Shown here piece after piece: positions 51,165 to 59,870 of a DNA stretch of 64,000 nt (position 1 is the stretch's first letter; each line of letters begins with the position of its first letter). The translations under genes were made by a program, and so were the position numbers. The stretch comes from JAAYCI01 sp964370445 (GTDB taxonomy: Bacteria; Bacillota; Clostridia; Oscillospirales; Ruminococcaceae), in NCBI GenBank assembly GCA_964370445.1, contig CAYJJK010000002.1:1-64000 (forward strand), written 5' to 3'. The notes beneath the pieces are model-generated. The model was not told where the DNA came from. It ran no database searches and saw only the letters and a list, made by a program, of their open reading frames with translations.

Positions 51165-51190
51165 AACCCCTGCCTTGGCGGGGGTTTTGT
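51165..51190 (+). terminator. Intrinsic terminator of fba
   Basis: Arms AACCCCTGCC and GGCGGGGGTT, short loop, followed by TTTTG. Confidence 0.75.
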
Positions 51191-51301
51191 CAATCGTTTG
51201 TAAGCAACGCAGCTTTTCCCTTTTAATAAGGTATAGTATAATAGTAAAGCATGTTGTTTTTTTGAACAAAATAATTTGTAACATGAAAAAGGAACGCCAT
51301 T

Positions 51302-52540
51302 ATGAGCCTTACCCTAGACAAAGTGTACCATGCTGCCTATGTGCTGAAAAGTGCGGCGCGCAGCACAGATTTAATTGCTGCATCGCCCACCCTTTCCCAA
51401 GGACGAGAGCTATACTTGAAAACCGAAAACCTTCAGGTGACGGGTTCTTTCAAGTTGCGCGGGGCCTATTATAAAATTAGCCAACTAAGTGAAAAAGAAC
51501 GTAAATGCGGTATTATTGCATGCTCCGCGGGCAACCATCCACTGGGCGTAGCTTTAGGGGCGCAAAAAAGCAACATAAAAGCGCTAATTTGCATCCCCGA
51601 TTCGGCACCGCTTTCTAAAATTGAAGCCACACGCCGCTATGGGGTGGACGTAGAGCTTGTGCCCGGCAGCTACGACGACGCCTATGCGCGTGCTCTCTCT
51701 TTAAGTGAGGAGAAAAATCTAACGTTCATTCATCCTTTCGATGATGAAAATGTGATTGCAGGCCAAGGTACCATTGGCCTTGAAATCCTTGAGCAAATGC
51801 CGGATGTGGATAACATCGTATTGCCCGTGGGCGGCGGCGGGCTAATTGCAGGTGTTGCCTTTGCCGTAAAAAGCCTACGTCCAGAGTGCAAGATCTACGG
51901 TGTGCAGGCAGCGGCTGCTGCCTCCATGTTGCGTAGTTTACAAAAAGGTGAGCGCGTCACCTTGCCTTCTGTTTCCACTTTTGCAGACGGCATTGCAGTG
52001 AAACAACCCGGCCAGCTCACCTTCGATTTGTGCCGCCGATATGTGGATAGTTTTGTGGATGTAAGCGAAGATGAAGTGGCCGAAGCCATCCTTGCCCTTA
52101 TGGAGCAGCAAAAGCTGGTTACCGAAGGTGCCGGTGCTGTGGCGCTGGCCGCCGTGTTATGCGGCAAAGTGCCCACACGCGGCAAAACCGTATGCCTGCT
52201 TTCCGGCGGCAACATCGACGTAAACATCCTCAGCCGTGTCATCACGCGCGGCCTCGTCATGAGCGGACGCAATACCTCACTCACCATCGCCCTCACCGAT
52301 AAACCCGGCCAACTGTCCGGTGTCAGTGACATCATCGCCAACTGCGGTGGCAACGTGGTTTCGGTGCAATACGATCACAGCGATCAAAATATGGCAATTA
52401 ACAGCTGCTTTTTAACGCTCGCTTTAGAAACACGCGATCACGCACATGCCGATGCCATTTGTGCGGCACTGCAAAAAGCCGGTTTTGAAATTGTATCCAA
52501 AGGTGGACAAAATAATACACAAAAAGGGGATAATGACTGA
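51302..52540 (+). CDS. ilvA: Threonine ammonia-lyase
   Basis: Predicted 412-residue PLP enzyme that deaminates threonine to 2-oxobutyrate. Seen: KTENLQVTGSFKLRGAYYKI (PLP lysine in SFKLRGA), ACSAGNHPLGVALGAQ, VLPVGGGGLIAGVA (phosphate loop), AVALAAVLCGKVP, and a C-terminal ACT domain from about residue 330 (LTIALTDKPGQLSGVSDIIANCGGNVVSVQYD). The length with one ACT domain fits the short, degradative-like form rather than long IlvA. AAAGGAACG precedes the ATG. Confidence 0.9.
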   Translation: MSLTLDKVYHAAYVLKSAARSTDLIAASPTLSQGRELYLKTENLQVTGSFKLRGAYYKISQLSEKERKCGIIACSAGNHPLGVALGAQKSNIKALICIPDSAPLSKIEATRRYGVDVELVPGSYDDAYARALSLSEEKNLTFIHPFDDENVIAGQGTIGLEILEQMPDVDNIVLPVGGGGLIAGVAFAVKSLRPECKIYGVQAAAAASMLRSLQKGERVTLPSVSTFADGIAVKQPGQLTFDLCRRYVDSFVDVSEDEVAEAILALMEQQKLVTEGAGAVALAAVLCGKVPTRGKTVCLLSGGNIDVNILSRVITRGLVMSGRNTSLTIALTDKPGQLSGVSDIIANCGGNVVSVQYDHSDQNMAINSCFLTLALETRDHAHADAICAALQKAGFEIVSKGGQNNTQKGDND

Positions 52541-53079
52541 TGCTACAAAATATTAAAATCAATTTAGAAACACTGGAAAAAATGTTGTATTTTTGGCAGG
52601 CCTCCAGCGAAGGCGAAAAAGTGGGCGAGGATTATTTGCGCGACGTGGCCGCTGCACCCGAAATGCAACTGCTGTATGACGATGAACTGAACGCCGAAGG
52701 CGTGCGCAAGGTGCTAAGCGCCATCACAAACCGCGAGCAAATGAACGCACCCACAAAACGCGAGTGGAAGTTTTGGAACAACAATATGTGGGTGATGGAA
52801 GAACAACTGCTGCGCGACAACATGCTGCGCCCCATCAAAGTACTTAACGCCGATGCCTTGGTGAAAACCATCAACGAAAAAGGCAGTTTCCCGCACGATA
52901 GCGTAGAAATCCTTTTTGTTCCGGGCACAGCCGAAGAATATTGGATAGACAAAAACCGCCTTGTGGTAAACTTCTTTAAAATTCAGGCAGACCTTTTTGA
53001 TGAAGACAACGTTAGCCTCTGCGGCCAGCCCGTGCTTTCCTTTTTTGAAGAAAAACTACTGGAAATGACGGCTGGATAG
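52540..53079 (+). CDS. Hypothetical protein translationally coupled to ilvA
   Basis: Predicted 179-residue soluble, acidic protein of no family I recognise. Seen: a helical N-terminus (INLETLEKMLYFWQASSEGEKVGEDYL), then WKFWNNNMWVMEEQLLRDNMLRPIKVLN, and VEILFVPGTAEEYWIDKNRLVVNFFKI in the C-terminal half. Its ATG overlaps the ilvA stop by one base (TGATG), so the proteins are probably made together. Function cannot be inferred; a role linked to threonine catabolism would be by neighbourhood only. Confidence 0.7.
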   Translation: MLQNIKINLETLEKMLYFWQASSEGEKVGEDYLRDVAAAPEMQLLYDDELNAEGVRKVLSAITNREQMNAPTKREWKFWNNNMWVMEEQLLRDNMLRPIKVLNADALVKTINEKGSFPHDSVEILFVPGTAEEYWIDKNRLVVNFFKIQADLFDEDNVSLCGQPVLSFFEEKLLEMTAG

Positions 53080-53100
53080 TTGGGCACGTGCTACTTTAAA

Positions 53101-53185
53101 CACAAGGGCAAGACCTTGGAACCCCTTTCTTCGAAAAAAAGGGGTTCCAAACCTCCCCAAAAAACTTTTGTGTAAGGGCAACTTT
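53101..53185. repeat. Intergenic repeat with terminator hairpin, copy B
   Basis: Hairpin TTGGAACCCCTTT / AAAGGGGTTCCAA (53116-53150) followed by ACCTCCCCAAAAAACTTTTG and TGTAAGGGCAAC. Same family as copies A, C and D. Also the terminator of the ilvA unit. Confidence 0.75.
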
Positions 53186-53240
53186 ACATAAGCGTATCGT
53201 TTATATAAATAAGGGGTAAGGCCGACAGCTTTGCCAAATA

Positions 53241-53269
53241 AAAGCGCCGGGATAACTCCCCGGCGCTTT
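53241..53269. terminator. Second hairpin downstream of the ilvA unit
   Basis: Perfect 11-bp stem AAAGCGCCGGG / CCCGGCGCTTT with a short loop. Confidence 0.6.
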
Positions 53270-53819
53270 GGCAATTTCGTGGCAAGGCAAAATTTAACAC
53301 AAGGGTTGTTTTAGAGAGGGTTTCACCAAAATGGATAGGTGGATGTTTGTAGCCTTTTCTCCTTAAACACGGTTAAGCACACCACTGTCCCCTGCAACAA
53401 AACCGTGGCAAAAAATCGGCAAATACACAATTTTGTCAAAGGCAATCAAAAAGCATCTTTTAGCCTTATATGATATAAAACAATATGCTAAAAAATAAGC
53501 ATAGATGTCTACAAAAGTGCACAGCGGACTGAATCACATTGCTAAAAGAACGTATGTCATACAGCTAAAAATCACGTTTTTGCAATAAATACTGCTTTTA
53601 AAGGCGCAGTTCAAGGTTCTTTTCCATCTCGCAAAAAAGCCCAAGCACATGGCAAAATGCTATAAAAATGCCGTTTTGTCACAAATCAACATGGGGGCCA
53701 CACACCTTACTATATGTGGCTAATCGCCATAAAAAGCTCGCTATTTTTACAAAAAATGCCCAAGATGTTTCCGTTTTGATTTGTACAGATATTTATTTTC
53801 AAATTTACAAATATTTTTA
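53270..53819. other. 550-base intergenic region, no gene recognised
   Basis: AT-rich DNA upstream of the secreted protein. No open frame with a ribosome site; the only element seen is the promoter at its right end. Confidence 0.5.
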
Positions 53820-53848
53820 TTGTCATCATGCCAAATAAAAGGTATACT
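53820..53848 (+). promoter_or_regulatory. Promoter of the secreted protein
   Basis: TTGTCA, 17-base spacer, TATACT. Confidence 0.65.
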
Positions 53849-53891
53849 ATATCTGTCAGACAATAACAAAAAAACTCCTTGGGGGATAAAA

Positions 53892-55325
53892 ATGAAAAAA
53901 CAAAAACGTAGCAAACTGCTGGCCTTGGTGCTAGCTGCCACCTTGGCCTTGGTGCTATGCGTGCCTATGAGCGCCCTCGCCACCACAAACAGTAGCACAA
54001 GCGCTACCTCGGCCACAAGCATACAAACGCCGGCACCCGCTGTGCAAACAATGGGCCTAGACTTGGCAAATGCCGCCATACCGGCAGCCGCACCCATGCC
54101 CATCAATGTCACCAATTATCCGCTAAAAGTAGAGCTTACCGGCTTTCAGGCTAATGCCTTTCCCATATACACTATAACCATAGATACAAACGGTGATGGC
54201 GTTTATGGGGACACTTTTCCGGAAGCCGGAACAATCGAATTAACTGAAGTAACGCTTAATTCCACTGTTAGACATAATTCTGTGAATGTAGATACGACTA
54301 CTACTTCCGTAGAGTTTAACGGTGTCAGCCGTTATGGTGATGCGGGCGGCACTAACACAGCAACCTACACCTCTAGCACAGGAGCTTTTACAGGTTCTGG
54401 CTCGCAGGCGTACCCCATTCAAATTTCTTTCACAGTGCAAATGCGTCAGGATATAAGCACCGGTAACTTTAGCTTTCTGGCTACCACCACAGATGGCAGT
54501 AATTTTTGTGGCGGCACACTAAGCTATCATGAAAAAGGCAATGCAAGCACCCCCCTTGGCAGTGTAATCATTGACAATTCTACTACAAGTGAAATCGAGT
54601 TGCCCTCCTTGCAGCAACTACCCACCACAACCACAGAGTATGAAGTATCCTTCACACCCAATGACACTTATGCGCCTTTTTATAAAGGGGGCACTGCCAC
54701 AGCAGGCACTATTTATGGCCCTAGCATCGCACCACAAACGCCTGTAGCCTTGCCAGCGGGCGTTGCCATCGAATATTCAAATGCCACCATCAACCCCGCA
54801 AGTGTAGAGTTTAATAGCGACACTTATGATCAGTTTAGTGCAGGGGCTATGAAAACTTATTCCGACGCTATTTTAGCCCAAATGAACCAAGCTCTTGGTG
54901 TAGCCCTTGCCGCAAAAGGCCTTTCAATTGCTAACATGGGTAATTTAGTGGCAAATTTTGATTTGTCTTTAACCAATGCAGCGGGAACAGACTATCCGGG
55001 GCAGGACCGATTTACCGTCACTGTGCCGGTTACGGGCCTTGCAAACGGCACCAAAGTATATATTGTACATTATATGGGCATTTTTGATGGTTCCGATAGA
55101 ATCACTGCCGAAATCATTGAAGCCACAGTGCAAAATAACGCAGTCACTTTTGCAACCACCGGCTTTTCCCCCTATAAAATGTTTTTAAACGTGCAGCAGT
55201 CAACATCCAGCTCCACCAGCACCGGCTCCAGCACTTCTACTTCCACCAGCACTTCTACTTCTACTTCTACTTCTACAACCACAACCACAACAGCACTTAG
55301 CCCGCAAACAGGTGTATACGCCTAA
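53892..55325 (+). CDS. Secreted Ser/Thr-rich surface protein ending in SPQTG
   Basis: Predicted 477 residues. The ATG at 53892 follows GGGGGATAA; the longer frame has no site. Sec signal peptide with a Lys-rich start (KKQKRSKLLALVLAATLALVL) and cleavage near SALA-TTN. The mature part is beta-rich, low in charge, with TITIDTNGDGVYGDTFPEAG (Ca-loop-like DTNGDG), then a region from about 270 resembling surface-layer sandwich domains (VTGLANGTKVYIVHYMGIFD..). The C-terminus is a Ser-Thr repeat (about 430-465) and LSPQTGVYA. SPxTG is a sortase motif in Clostridia, but the membrane segment and basic tail that should follow are missing. Function unknown. Confidence 0.65.
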   Translation: MKKQKRSKLLALVLAATLALVLCVPMSALATTNSSTSATSATSIQTPAPAVQTMGLDLANAAIPAAAPMPINVTNYPLKVELTGFQANAFPIYTITIDTNGDGVYGDTFPEAGTIELTEVTLNSTVRHNSVNVDTTTTSVEFNGVSRYGDAGGTNTATYTSSTGAFTGSGSQAYPIQISFTVQMRQDISTGNFSFLATTTDGSNFCGGTLSYHEKGNASTPLGSVIIDNSTTSEIELPSLQQLPTTTTEYEVSFTPNDTYAPFYKGGTATAGTIYGPSIAPQTPVALPAGVAIEYSNATINPASVEFNSDTYDQFSAGAMKTYSDAILAQMNQALGVALAAKGLSIANMGNLVANFDLSLTNAAGTDYPGQDRFTVTVPVTGLANGTKVYIVHYMGIFDGSDRITAEIIEATVQNNAVTFATTGFSPYKMFLNVQQSTSSSTSTGSSTSTSTSTSTSTSTSTTTTTTALSPQTGVYA

Positions 55326-55350
55326 GAATGCATCGCTTTTAACATAAACA

Positions 55351-55385
55351 AAAGAACCTCGCCCTTTATGGGCGGGGTTCTTTTT
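55351..55385 (+). terminator. Intrinsic terminator of the secreted protein gene
   Basis: Stem AAAGAACCTCGCCC / GGGCGGGGTTCTTT with a 5-base loop, followed by TTTTTGTT. Confidence 0.85.
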
Positions 55386-55609
55386 GTTATAAGGCGCAAT
55401 ATACAACACAAACTTAAATTCTTTTTCCCCGATAATACAAGCTGAATACGTTAAAAACCAACCCACCCTTTTCTGCCCCTTGTTCCCCCATTCTACATGG
55501 ATGCAGCACAAAACCGAACCGCCTCGTAAGACATACCTTTTTTAAAACCCGTCACAAAGCACAGCTTTGTGACACAGCTTTTCTTTTAAGGCGTGCCCAC
55601 ATAAAACGT
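55386..55609. other. Intergenic region with a small hairpin, no gene
   Basis: Contains a 10-bp hairpin (GTCACAAAGC / GCTTTGTGAC, 55551-55573). No gene seen. The related stem at 13522 shares TCACAAAG. Confidence 0.45.
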
Positions 55610-55680
55610 GCCCTTCAATAAAAGTTTTGTCCACTTTTTCAAAAGTGGCGGGGTGCTGGGGCAGCGCCCCACGGTCTTCA
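55610..55680. repeat. Intergenic repeat related to copies A-D, copy E
   Basis: CCTTCAATAAAAGTTTTGTC followed by two hairpins: CCACTTTTTCAAAAGTGG (55631-55648) and TGGGGCAGCGCCCCA (55657-55671). The AAAAGTTTT core then a CGGGG/GGGGC hairpin recalls the other copies, but the stem is different. Confidence 0.5.
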
Positions 55681-55710
55681 TGGCGTAGCCACCATGTTTG
55701 CAGAAAGCAA

Positions 55711-55746
55711 AAGCCCCGCTTACCACAAGGGCAGTAAGCGGGGCTT
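55711..55746 (-). terminator. Terminator of the ABC transporter operon
   Basis: Perfect 13-bp stem AAGCCCCGCTTAC / GTAAGCGGGGCTT; on the minus strand TTTTGCTTT follows. Nineteen bases downstream of the last permease stop. Confidence 0.8.
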
Positions 55747-55764
55747 GGTTTTGGGATAAAGAGC

Positions 55765-56688
55765 TTAAGCCTTGATGTAGGGTGTGCCTTTGGCACTGGC
55801 ATCTATGGCTTTTTGACGGCTGGCGGCGATAACAGCCAGCACGGTGATAACGTAAGGCACCATCAAAATAAGGTTATTTTGGATATCGATACCCATGTTT
55901 TGCAAGGTCATCTGCAGGGCATTTGCCCCACCAAATAGCATAGCACCAAGGAAAACGCCCTCGGCCTTCCATTTGCCCAGCACCACCACGGCCATAGCGA
56001 TATATCCACGGCCGCCTGTCATATCCACATCGAAGCTGTTAGACTGTGCGATGGAAAGATAGGTGCCGGCCATGCCCATCATCAGGCCACTAAACATGGT
56101 GGCAAGATAGCGTGTAGAAAACACGTTGATGCCAAGGCTATCGGCGGCTTTGGGGTGTTCGCCCACAGCGATGATGCGTGTACCAATGGAGGTACGATTC
56201 ATCACAAACCAAAGGAGTGGCACCATCACAAACCCAATGTACACGATAATGTTATGGTTAAAGAACACATCGCCCAAAATGGGAATTTGCGAAAGCAAGG
56301 GGATGGCAATTGGCTGGAAGTTCTCCACCTGTGTGCCACCGGTAGAAGCATCAAAGAACAATTGGCGAAACAATACAGCAGTAAGCCCGCTGCCCAGCAT
56401 GTTGATACCGCTACCGATAACCACCTGTGCGGCACGGAACTGAATGGAGCAAACGGCAAAAAGTGCGGCCATCGCAATACCTGCGGCCATACCGCCCAAA
56501 AGGCCCAGCCAATAATTATTGGTGTAAAACGCCACCAAAAAGGCCATAAATGCGCCGGAAAGCATGGTGCCTTCCACGCCGATGTTCATCATACCTGCGC
56601 GTTCTGAAACTACGAGGCCTAGCGCTGCAATCATCAGCGGGATGGCCATGCGCATGGCGGAAGTGAAGAAAAAAGTTAACATTTCCAT
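55765..56688 (-). CDS. BMP-family ABC transporter permease (second)
   Basis: Predicted 307-residue inner membrane permease of the NupQ/YufQ group, with eight to ten hydrophobic segments. Seen: MRMAIPLMIAALGLVVSERAGMMNIGVEGTML, the IGVEG signature common to this family, and TSIGTRIIAVGEHPKAADSLGI, the coupling loop to the ATPase. AAAGGAGG precedes the start, three bases after the first permease stop. Forms the channel with the neighbouring permease. Confidence 0.88.
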   Translation of the reverse strand: MEMLTFFFTSAMRMAIPLMIAALGLVVSERAGMMNIGVEGTMLSGAFMAFLVAFYTNNYWLGLLGGMAAGIAMAALFAVCSIQFRAAQVVIGSGINMLGSGLTAVLFRQLFFDASTGGTQVENFQPIAIPLLSQIPILGDVFFNHNIIVYIGFVMVPLLWFVMNRTSIGTRIIAVGEHPKAADSLGINVFSTRYLATMFSGLMMGMAGTYLSIAQSNSFDVDMTGGRGYIAMAVVVLGKWKAEGVFLGAMLFGGANALQMTLQNMGIDIQNNLILMVPYVITVLAVIAASRQKAIDASAKGTPYIKA

Positions 56689-56691
56689 GGC

Positions 56692-57783
56692 TTACCCCTC
56701 CTTTTTCGCTTCTTTAGCAGCGTCTAATTTTGGCTTTTTATCTGCTTTGTGTTTTTTCACACCTTGGTTCACAGCAGCCACAGCCACAAAGATTATGATA
56801 ATACCTTGCATAATGCTTGCAAACGAGGCCGATAGCCCCAAATCGCGTTGCAGGCCTTGTGCGCCTGTGGAAAGGAAGCCAAACAGGAGAGAAGAGAAAA
56901 TAACGCCGATGGGATTGTTGCCCACCAAAATAGAAACAGCAATAGCGGTGTATCCATAGCCGCTAGAAATGGTTTCAAGCAAATAATGCGTGCTGCCTGT
57001 AAGCACAAATGCGCCGCCCAAACCGGCAAGGCCGCCGGAAATAAGCATGGTACTTATGGTGACGCGCGTAACACTGATGCCTGCATAGCGCGAAGCAGTG
57101 TTGTTAAAACCAACAGCACGCAGCTCGAACCCGTGATAAGTTTTAAACAGGAAGATAAACAGCAAAATGGCAATGATGATACCCACAAAAAATCCGGGGT
57201 GAGCCTTACTGTCTGTGATGGGATACGGCAAAAAGCCTTGTTCTGCAATGGTATAGCTTTGTGGTTCTGCTTGCTCTGTATCACGCATAACCGAGCGCAC
57301 GAGGAAGCCCACAAGCTGCAAAGCAATATAGCTAAACATGATGGTGGTAATAATTTCAGAAATGGCATACTTGGCCTTTAAGAAAGCCGGGATAAATGCC
57401 CAAGCAGCGCCTGCAATTGTGCCTGCAATCAGCATGGCCGGAATAAGAATGAAGCCGGGCAAAGAAGTGAAGGTGATGCCCACCCAAGTGGCGGCCACAG
57501 CTCCCAGCAAGAACTGGCCCTCTGCACCAATGTTAAACACGCTGCTGCGATAGGCCACAGCCACGGCAAGGCCTGTGAAAAGCAAAGGTGCAGCATTGTT
57601 TAGCAAGTTGCCAAAGGTGCGTAAATTTTTAAACGAGGATTCCCACATGGCTGCGGCAGCTTCTATAGGGCTGTAGCCAAAGACCAAAAGGAATAGCGCA
57701 CTTACAATAACGGCGCCCAACACAGCAAGTAAAGGACGTATAAGAGAAAGCAAAACTTTTTTGGGGCTTGTTTGGCTTAACAT
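56692..57783 (-). CDS. BMP-family ABC transporter permease (first)
   Basis: Predicted 363-residue permease of the NupP/YufP group. Seen: PLLFTGLAVAVAYRSSVFNIGAEGQFLLGAVAATWVG (the NIGAEGQ signature), FELRAVGFNNTASRYAGISVTR (coupling loop) and ISSGYGYTAIAVSILVGNNPIG. The C-terminus ends in a Lys-rich tail (KKHKADKKPKLDAAKEAKKEG). Its ATG overlaps the ATPase stop (ATGTTAA), indicating translational coupling. Confidence 0.88.
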   Translation of the reverse strand: MLSQTSPKKVLLSLIRPLLAVLGAVIVSALFLLVFGYSPIEAAAAMWESSFKNLRTFGNLLNNAAPLLFTGLAVAVAYRSSVFNIGAEGQFLLGAVAATWVGITFTSLPGFILIPAMLIAGTIAGAAWAFIPAFLKAKYAISEIITTIMFSYIALQLVGFLVRSVMRDTEQAEPQSYTIAEQGFLPYPITDSKAHPGFFVGIIIAILLFIFLFKTYHGFELRAVGFNNTASRYAGISVTRVTISTMLISGGLAGLGGAFVLTGSTHYLLETISSGYGYTAIAVSILVGNNPIGVIFSSLLFGFLSTGAQGLQRDLGLSASFASIMQGIIIIFVAVAAVNQGVKKHKADKKPKLDAAKEAKKEG

Positions 57784-59321
57784 GCGCTTTCACCCCCTTC
57801 AGTGGTTTCTGCAACTTTTTCGTCTTTGTGATGGCCGGCCATCAAAAGGCCAACCTCTTGAATGGGGGTTTCGTGGTTTACTTCGCCCATAAACTTACCA
57901 CTATGAATTACAAACACACGGTCGCTTAAAGAAAAAATTTCGTCTAAATCTGTAGAGATTAAAAGCACGCCTGTGCCGCGTTCTCTTTCTTCTACCAATT
58001 TTTTACGCACAAATTCAATGGCACCAATATCCAACCCACGTGTTGGTTGGTTTGCCAACATCACTTTAGGCGCCCTTGCCACTTCGCGTGCCAAGATAAC
58101 CTTTTGCTGATTTCCGCCCGAAAGTCCGCCGGCCAAATAGTTGATATCCGCTGGGCGTACGTCAAATTCTTTCACAAGTTCTTCAGCATGTGCCTCAATG
58201 CTTTTGGTGTCCATCATACCAAGCTTCGTATACTGCGCAGAGCGCTGGTTGCTTAGCACAATGTTATCTTTGATGGGATATTGTAAAACAAGCCCTTTTG
58301 TATGGCGGTCGTCGGGGATGTGTGCCATGCCTTCGTCTAAGCGGTGGCGGATGCTTTTGCGTGTTACATCAACATCCGAAAATGCAATCGAACCGCTTTC
58401 TACTTTACGCCCACCTGAAATCGCTTCGGCAAGTTCCAATTGGCCGTTTCCATCCACGCCTGCAATGCCCACAATTTCACCCGAGCGCACCGAAAAACTC
58501 AAGTGATCTACAGCAATAAGGCCCTTATCGTTTTTCACGCACAAGTCTTTTACTATAAGGCGATCTTCACCCGGCTCTTTTGGCTCAACATGACGCTCTA
58601 GCGATACATCACGTCCCACCATCATGTGCGCAAGTTTATCTTTGTCTGTGTCTTGCACAGCAACAGAGCCAACCACTTCACCAAGACGCATAACGGTAAC
58701 ACGGTTGGCATAAGTTAACACTTCGCTCATTTTATGGGTGATGAGGATAATGGAATATCCCTCGCTGGCCAAAGTTTGGATGGAAGTAAATAAGTCGGCT
58801 GTTTCCTGTGGGGTCAACACAGCTGTAGGTTCATCTAAAATCAAAATTTTCGCCTTGCGCATCAGCACTTTTACAATTTCCACCTTTTGTTGCACACCCA
58901 CGGGCAATTGCCAAATAAGGCTGGCGGGGTCGATGTTAAAACCAAAGCGATCACTCAATTCTTGTACGCTGGCATCCAGTTTGCGCCTATTGTGCACAAG
59001 GCCAGCCTCTTTCATGCCCAAAAACACGTTTTGCATAACCGTAAGCTGTGGGATAAGCATAAAGTGCTGGTGCACCATACCAACGCCTTTGGCAATGGCA
59101 GCGCTGGGTGAATCGATATTCACCTCTTCACCCTGCAATTTAATGGTGCCCTCGTCATGGCTATAAAGGCCATACAAGATGTTCATCAGGGTAGATTTTC
59201 CTGCTCCATTTTCGCCAAGCAGGGCATGAATTTCACCCTTTTCTAGCGTAAAATCAACATTTTTGTTCGCGCAGAAATCGCCAAAATATTTGTAAATACC
59301 GCGCATTTCAACCACATTCAT
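57777..59321 (-). CDS. BMP-family ABC transporter ATPase, two nucleotide-binding domains
   Basis: Predicted 514 residues with two ABC domains in tandem, as in NupO/YufO and RbsA. First domain: Walker A GENGAGKST near residue 37 and Walker B ILILDEPTAVLTP. Second domain from about 260: GVDGNGQLELAEAIS (degenerate Walker A, usual in the group), LSGGNQQKVILAREVARAPK and the QPTRGLDIGAIEF Walker B region. AAAGGAG lies nine bases before the start. It energises uptake of the ligand bound by the lipoproteins at 350-3006, most likely a nucleoside; ligand identity is inference from the family. Confidence 0.92.
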   Translation of the reverse strand: MNVVEMRGIYKYFGDFCANKNVDFTLEKGEIHALLGENGAGKSTLMNILYGLYSHDEGTIKLQGEEVNIDSPSAAIAKGVGMVHQHFMLIPQLTVMQNVFLGMKEAGLVHNRRKLDASVQELSDRFGFNIDPASLIWQLPVGVQQKVEIVKVLMRKAKILILDEPTAVLTPQETADLFTSIQTLASEGYSIILITHKMSEVLTYANRVTVMRLGEVVGSVAVQDTDKDKLAHMMVGRDVSLERHVEPKEPGEDRLIVKDLCVKNDKGLIAVDHLSFSVRSGEIVGIAGVDGNGQLELAEAISGGRKVESGSIAFSDVDVTRKSIRHRLDEGMAHIPDDRHTKGLVLQYPIKDNIVLSNQRSAQYTKLGMMDTKSIEAHAEELVKEFDVRPADINYLAGGLSGGNQQKVILAREVARAPKVMLANQPTRGLDIGAIEFVRKKLVEERERGTGVLLISTDLDEIFSLSDRVFVIHSGKFMGEVNHETPIQEVGLLMAGHHKDEKVAETTEGGESAC

Positions 59322-59770
59322 TTTCCATACTCCTTTCCAAAATAAGAAACCGTCACCTTTAAAAGGGGCTGATTCTCTTTAAAAACCAATGATAAAAAAC
59401 ATGTCCGCTCCATCGACAAAACCATTTTAAGTAATACCGATTATCGTTTTTTGCAACGTCTCCACAAGAGATTGCTACAATCCGGGAAAATGAAAAACTT
59501 GGTCTGTAGCTTCATTTCTTTTTAAAGCAACGATAATGCGCCAAGCAACATGCTTTCGGGAACTCCTCTCTCCCTTTGCTTCTTGCAACAGCGTTCTTTC
59601 ATAGAATCAAATATCTTGTAGTACCATATGCTTATTCAGTTTACTATCTTGTTCACAGAAAATCAATGTTTTAAGATACAATTCATGCATTCTACCAAAT
59701 AAATACCTGTAAATTTGTGTATAATCCCAGAAGCCTACCCTTCACAGCTCTTCATATCCCACAAAAAAGC
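59322..59770. other. Divergent regulatory region between the ABC operon and the GntR gene
   Basis: AT-rich. No riboswitch core recognised on either strand (no purine aptamer signature). An ABC operon promoter was not found with good spacing. Confidence 0.5.
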
Positions 59771-59799
59771 TTGTTCTTTTGATGCTAAAATGATATAAT
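59771..59799 (+). promoter_or_regulatory. Promoter of the GntR regulator
   Basis: TTGTTC, 17-base spacer, TATAAT. Confidence 0.65.
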
Positions 59800-59870
59800 T
59801 GAACAAATTTCGAAAACGCCTAGTGTTGTACTACATTGTCTCACGATGGTGTTGAGAGGGGATAACAAGA

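Noticed and set aside
59322..59870. Purine riboswitch before the ABC operon
   Set aside because: The conserved junction sequences were not found in either orientation.
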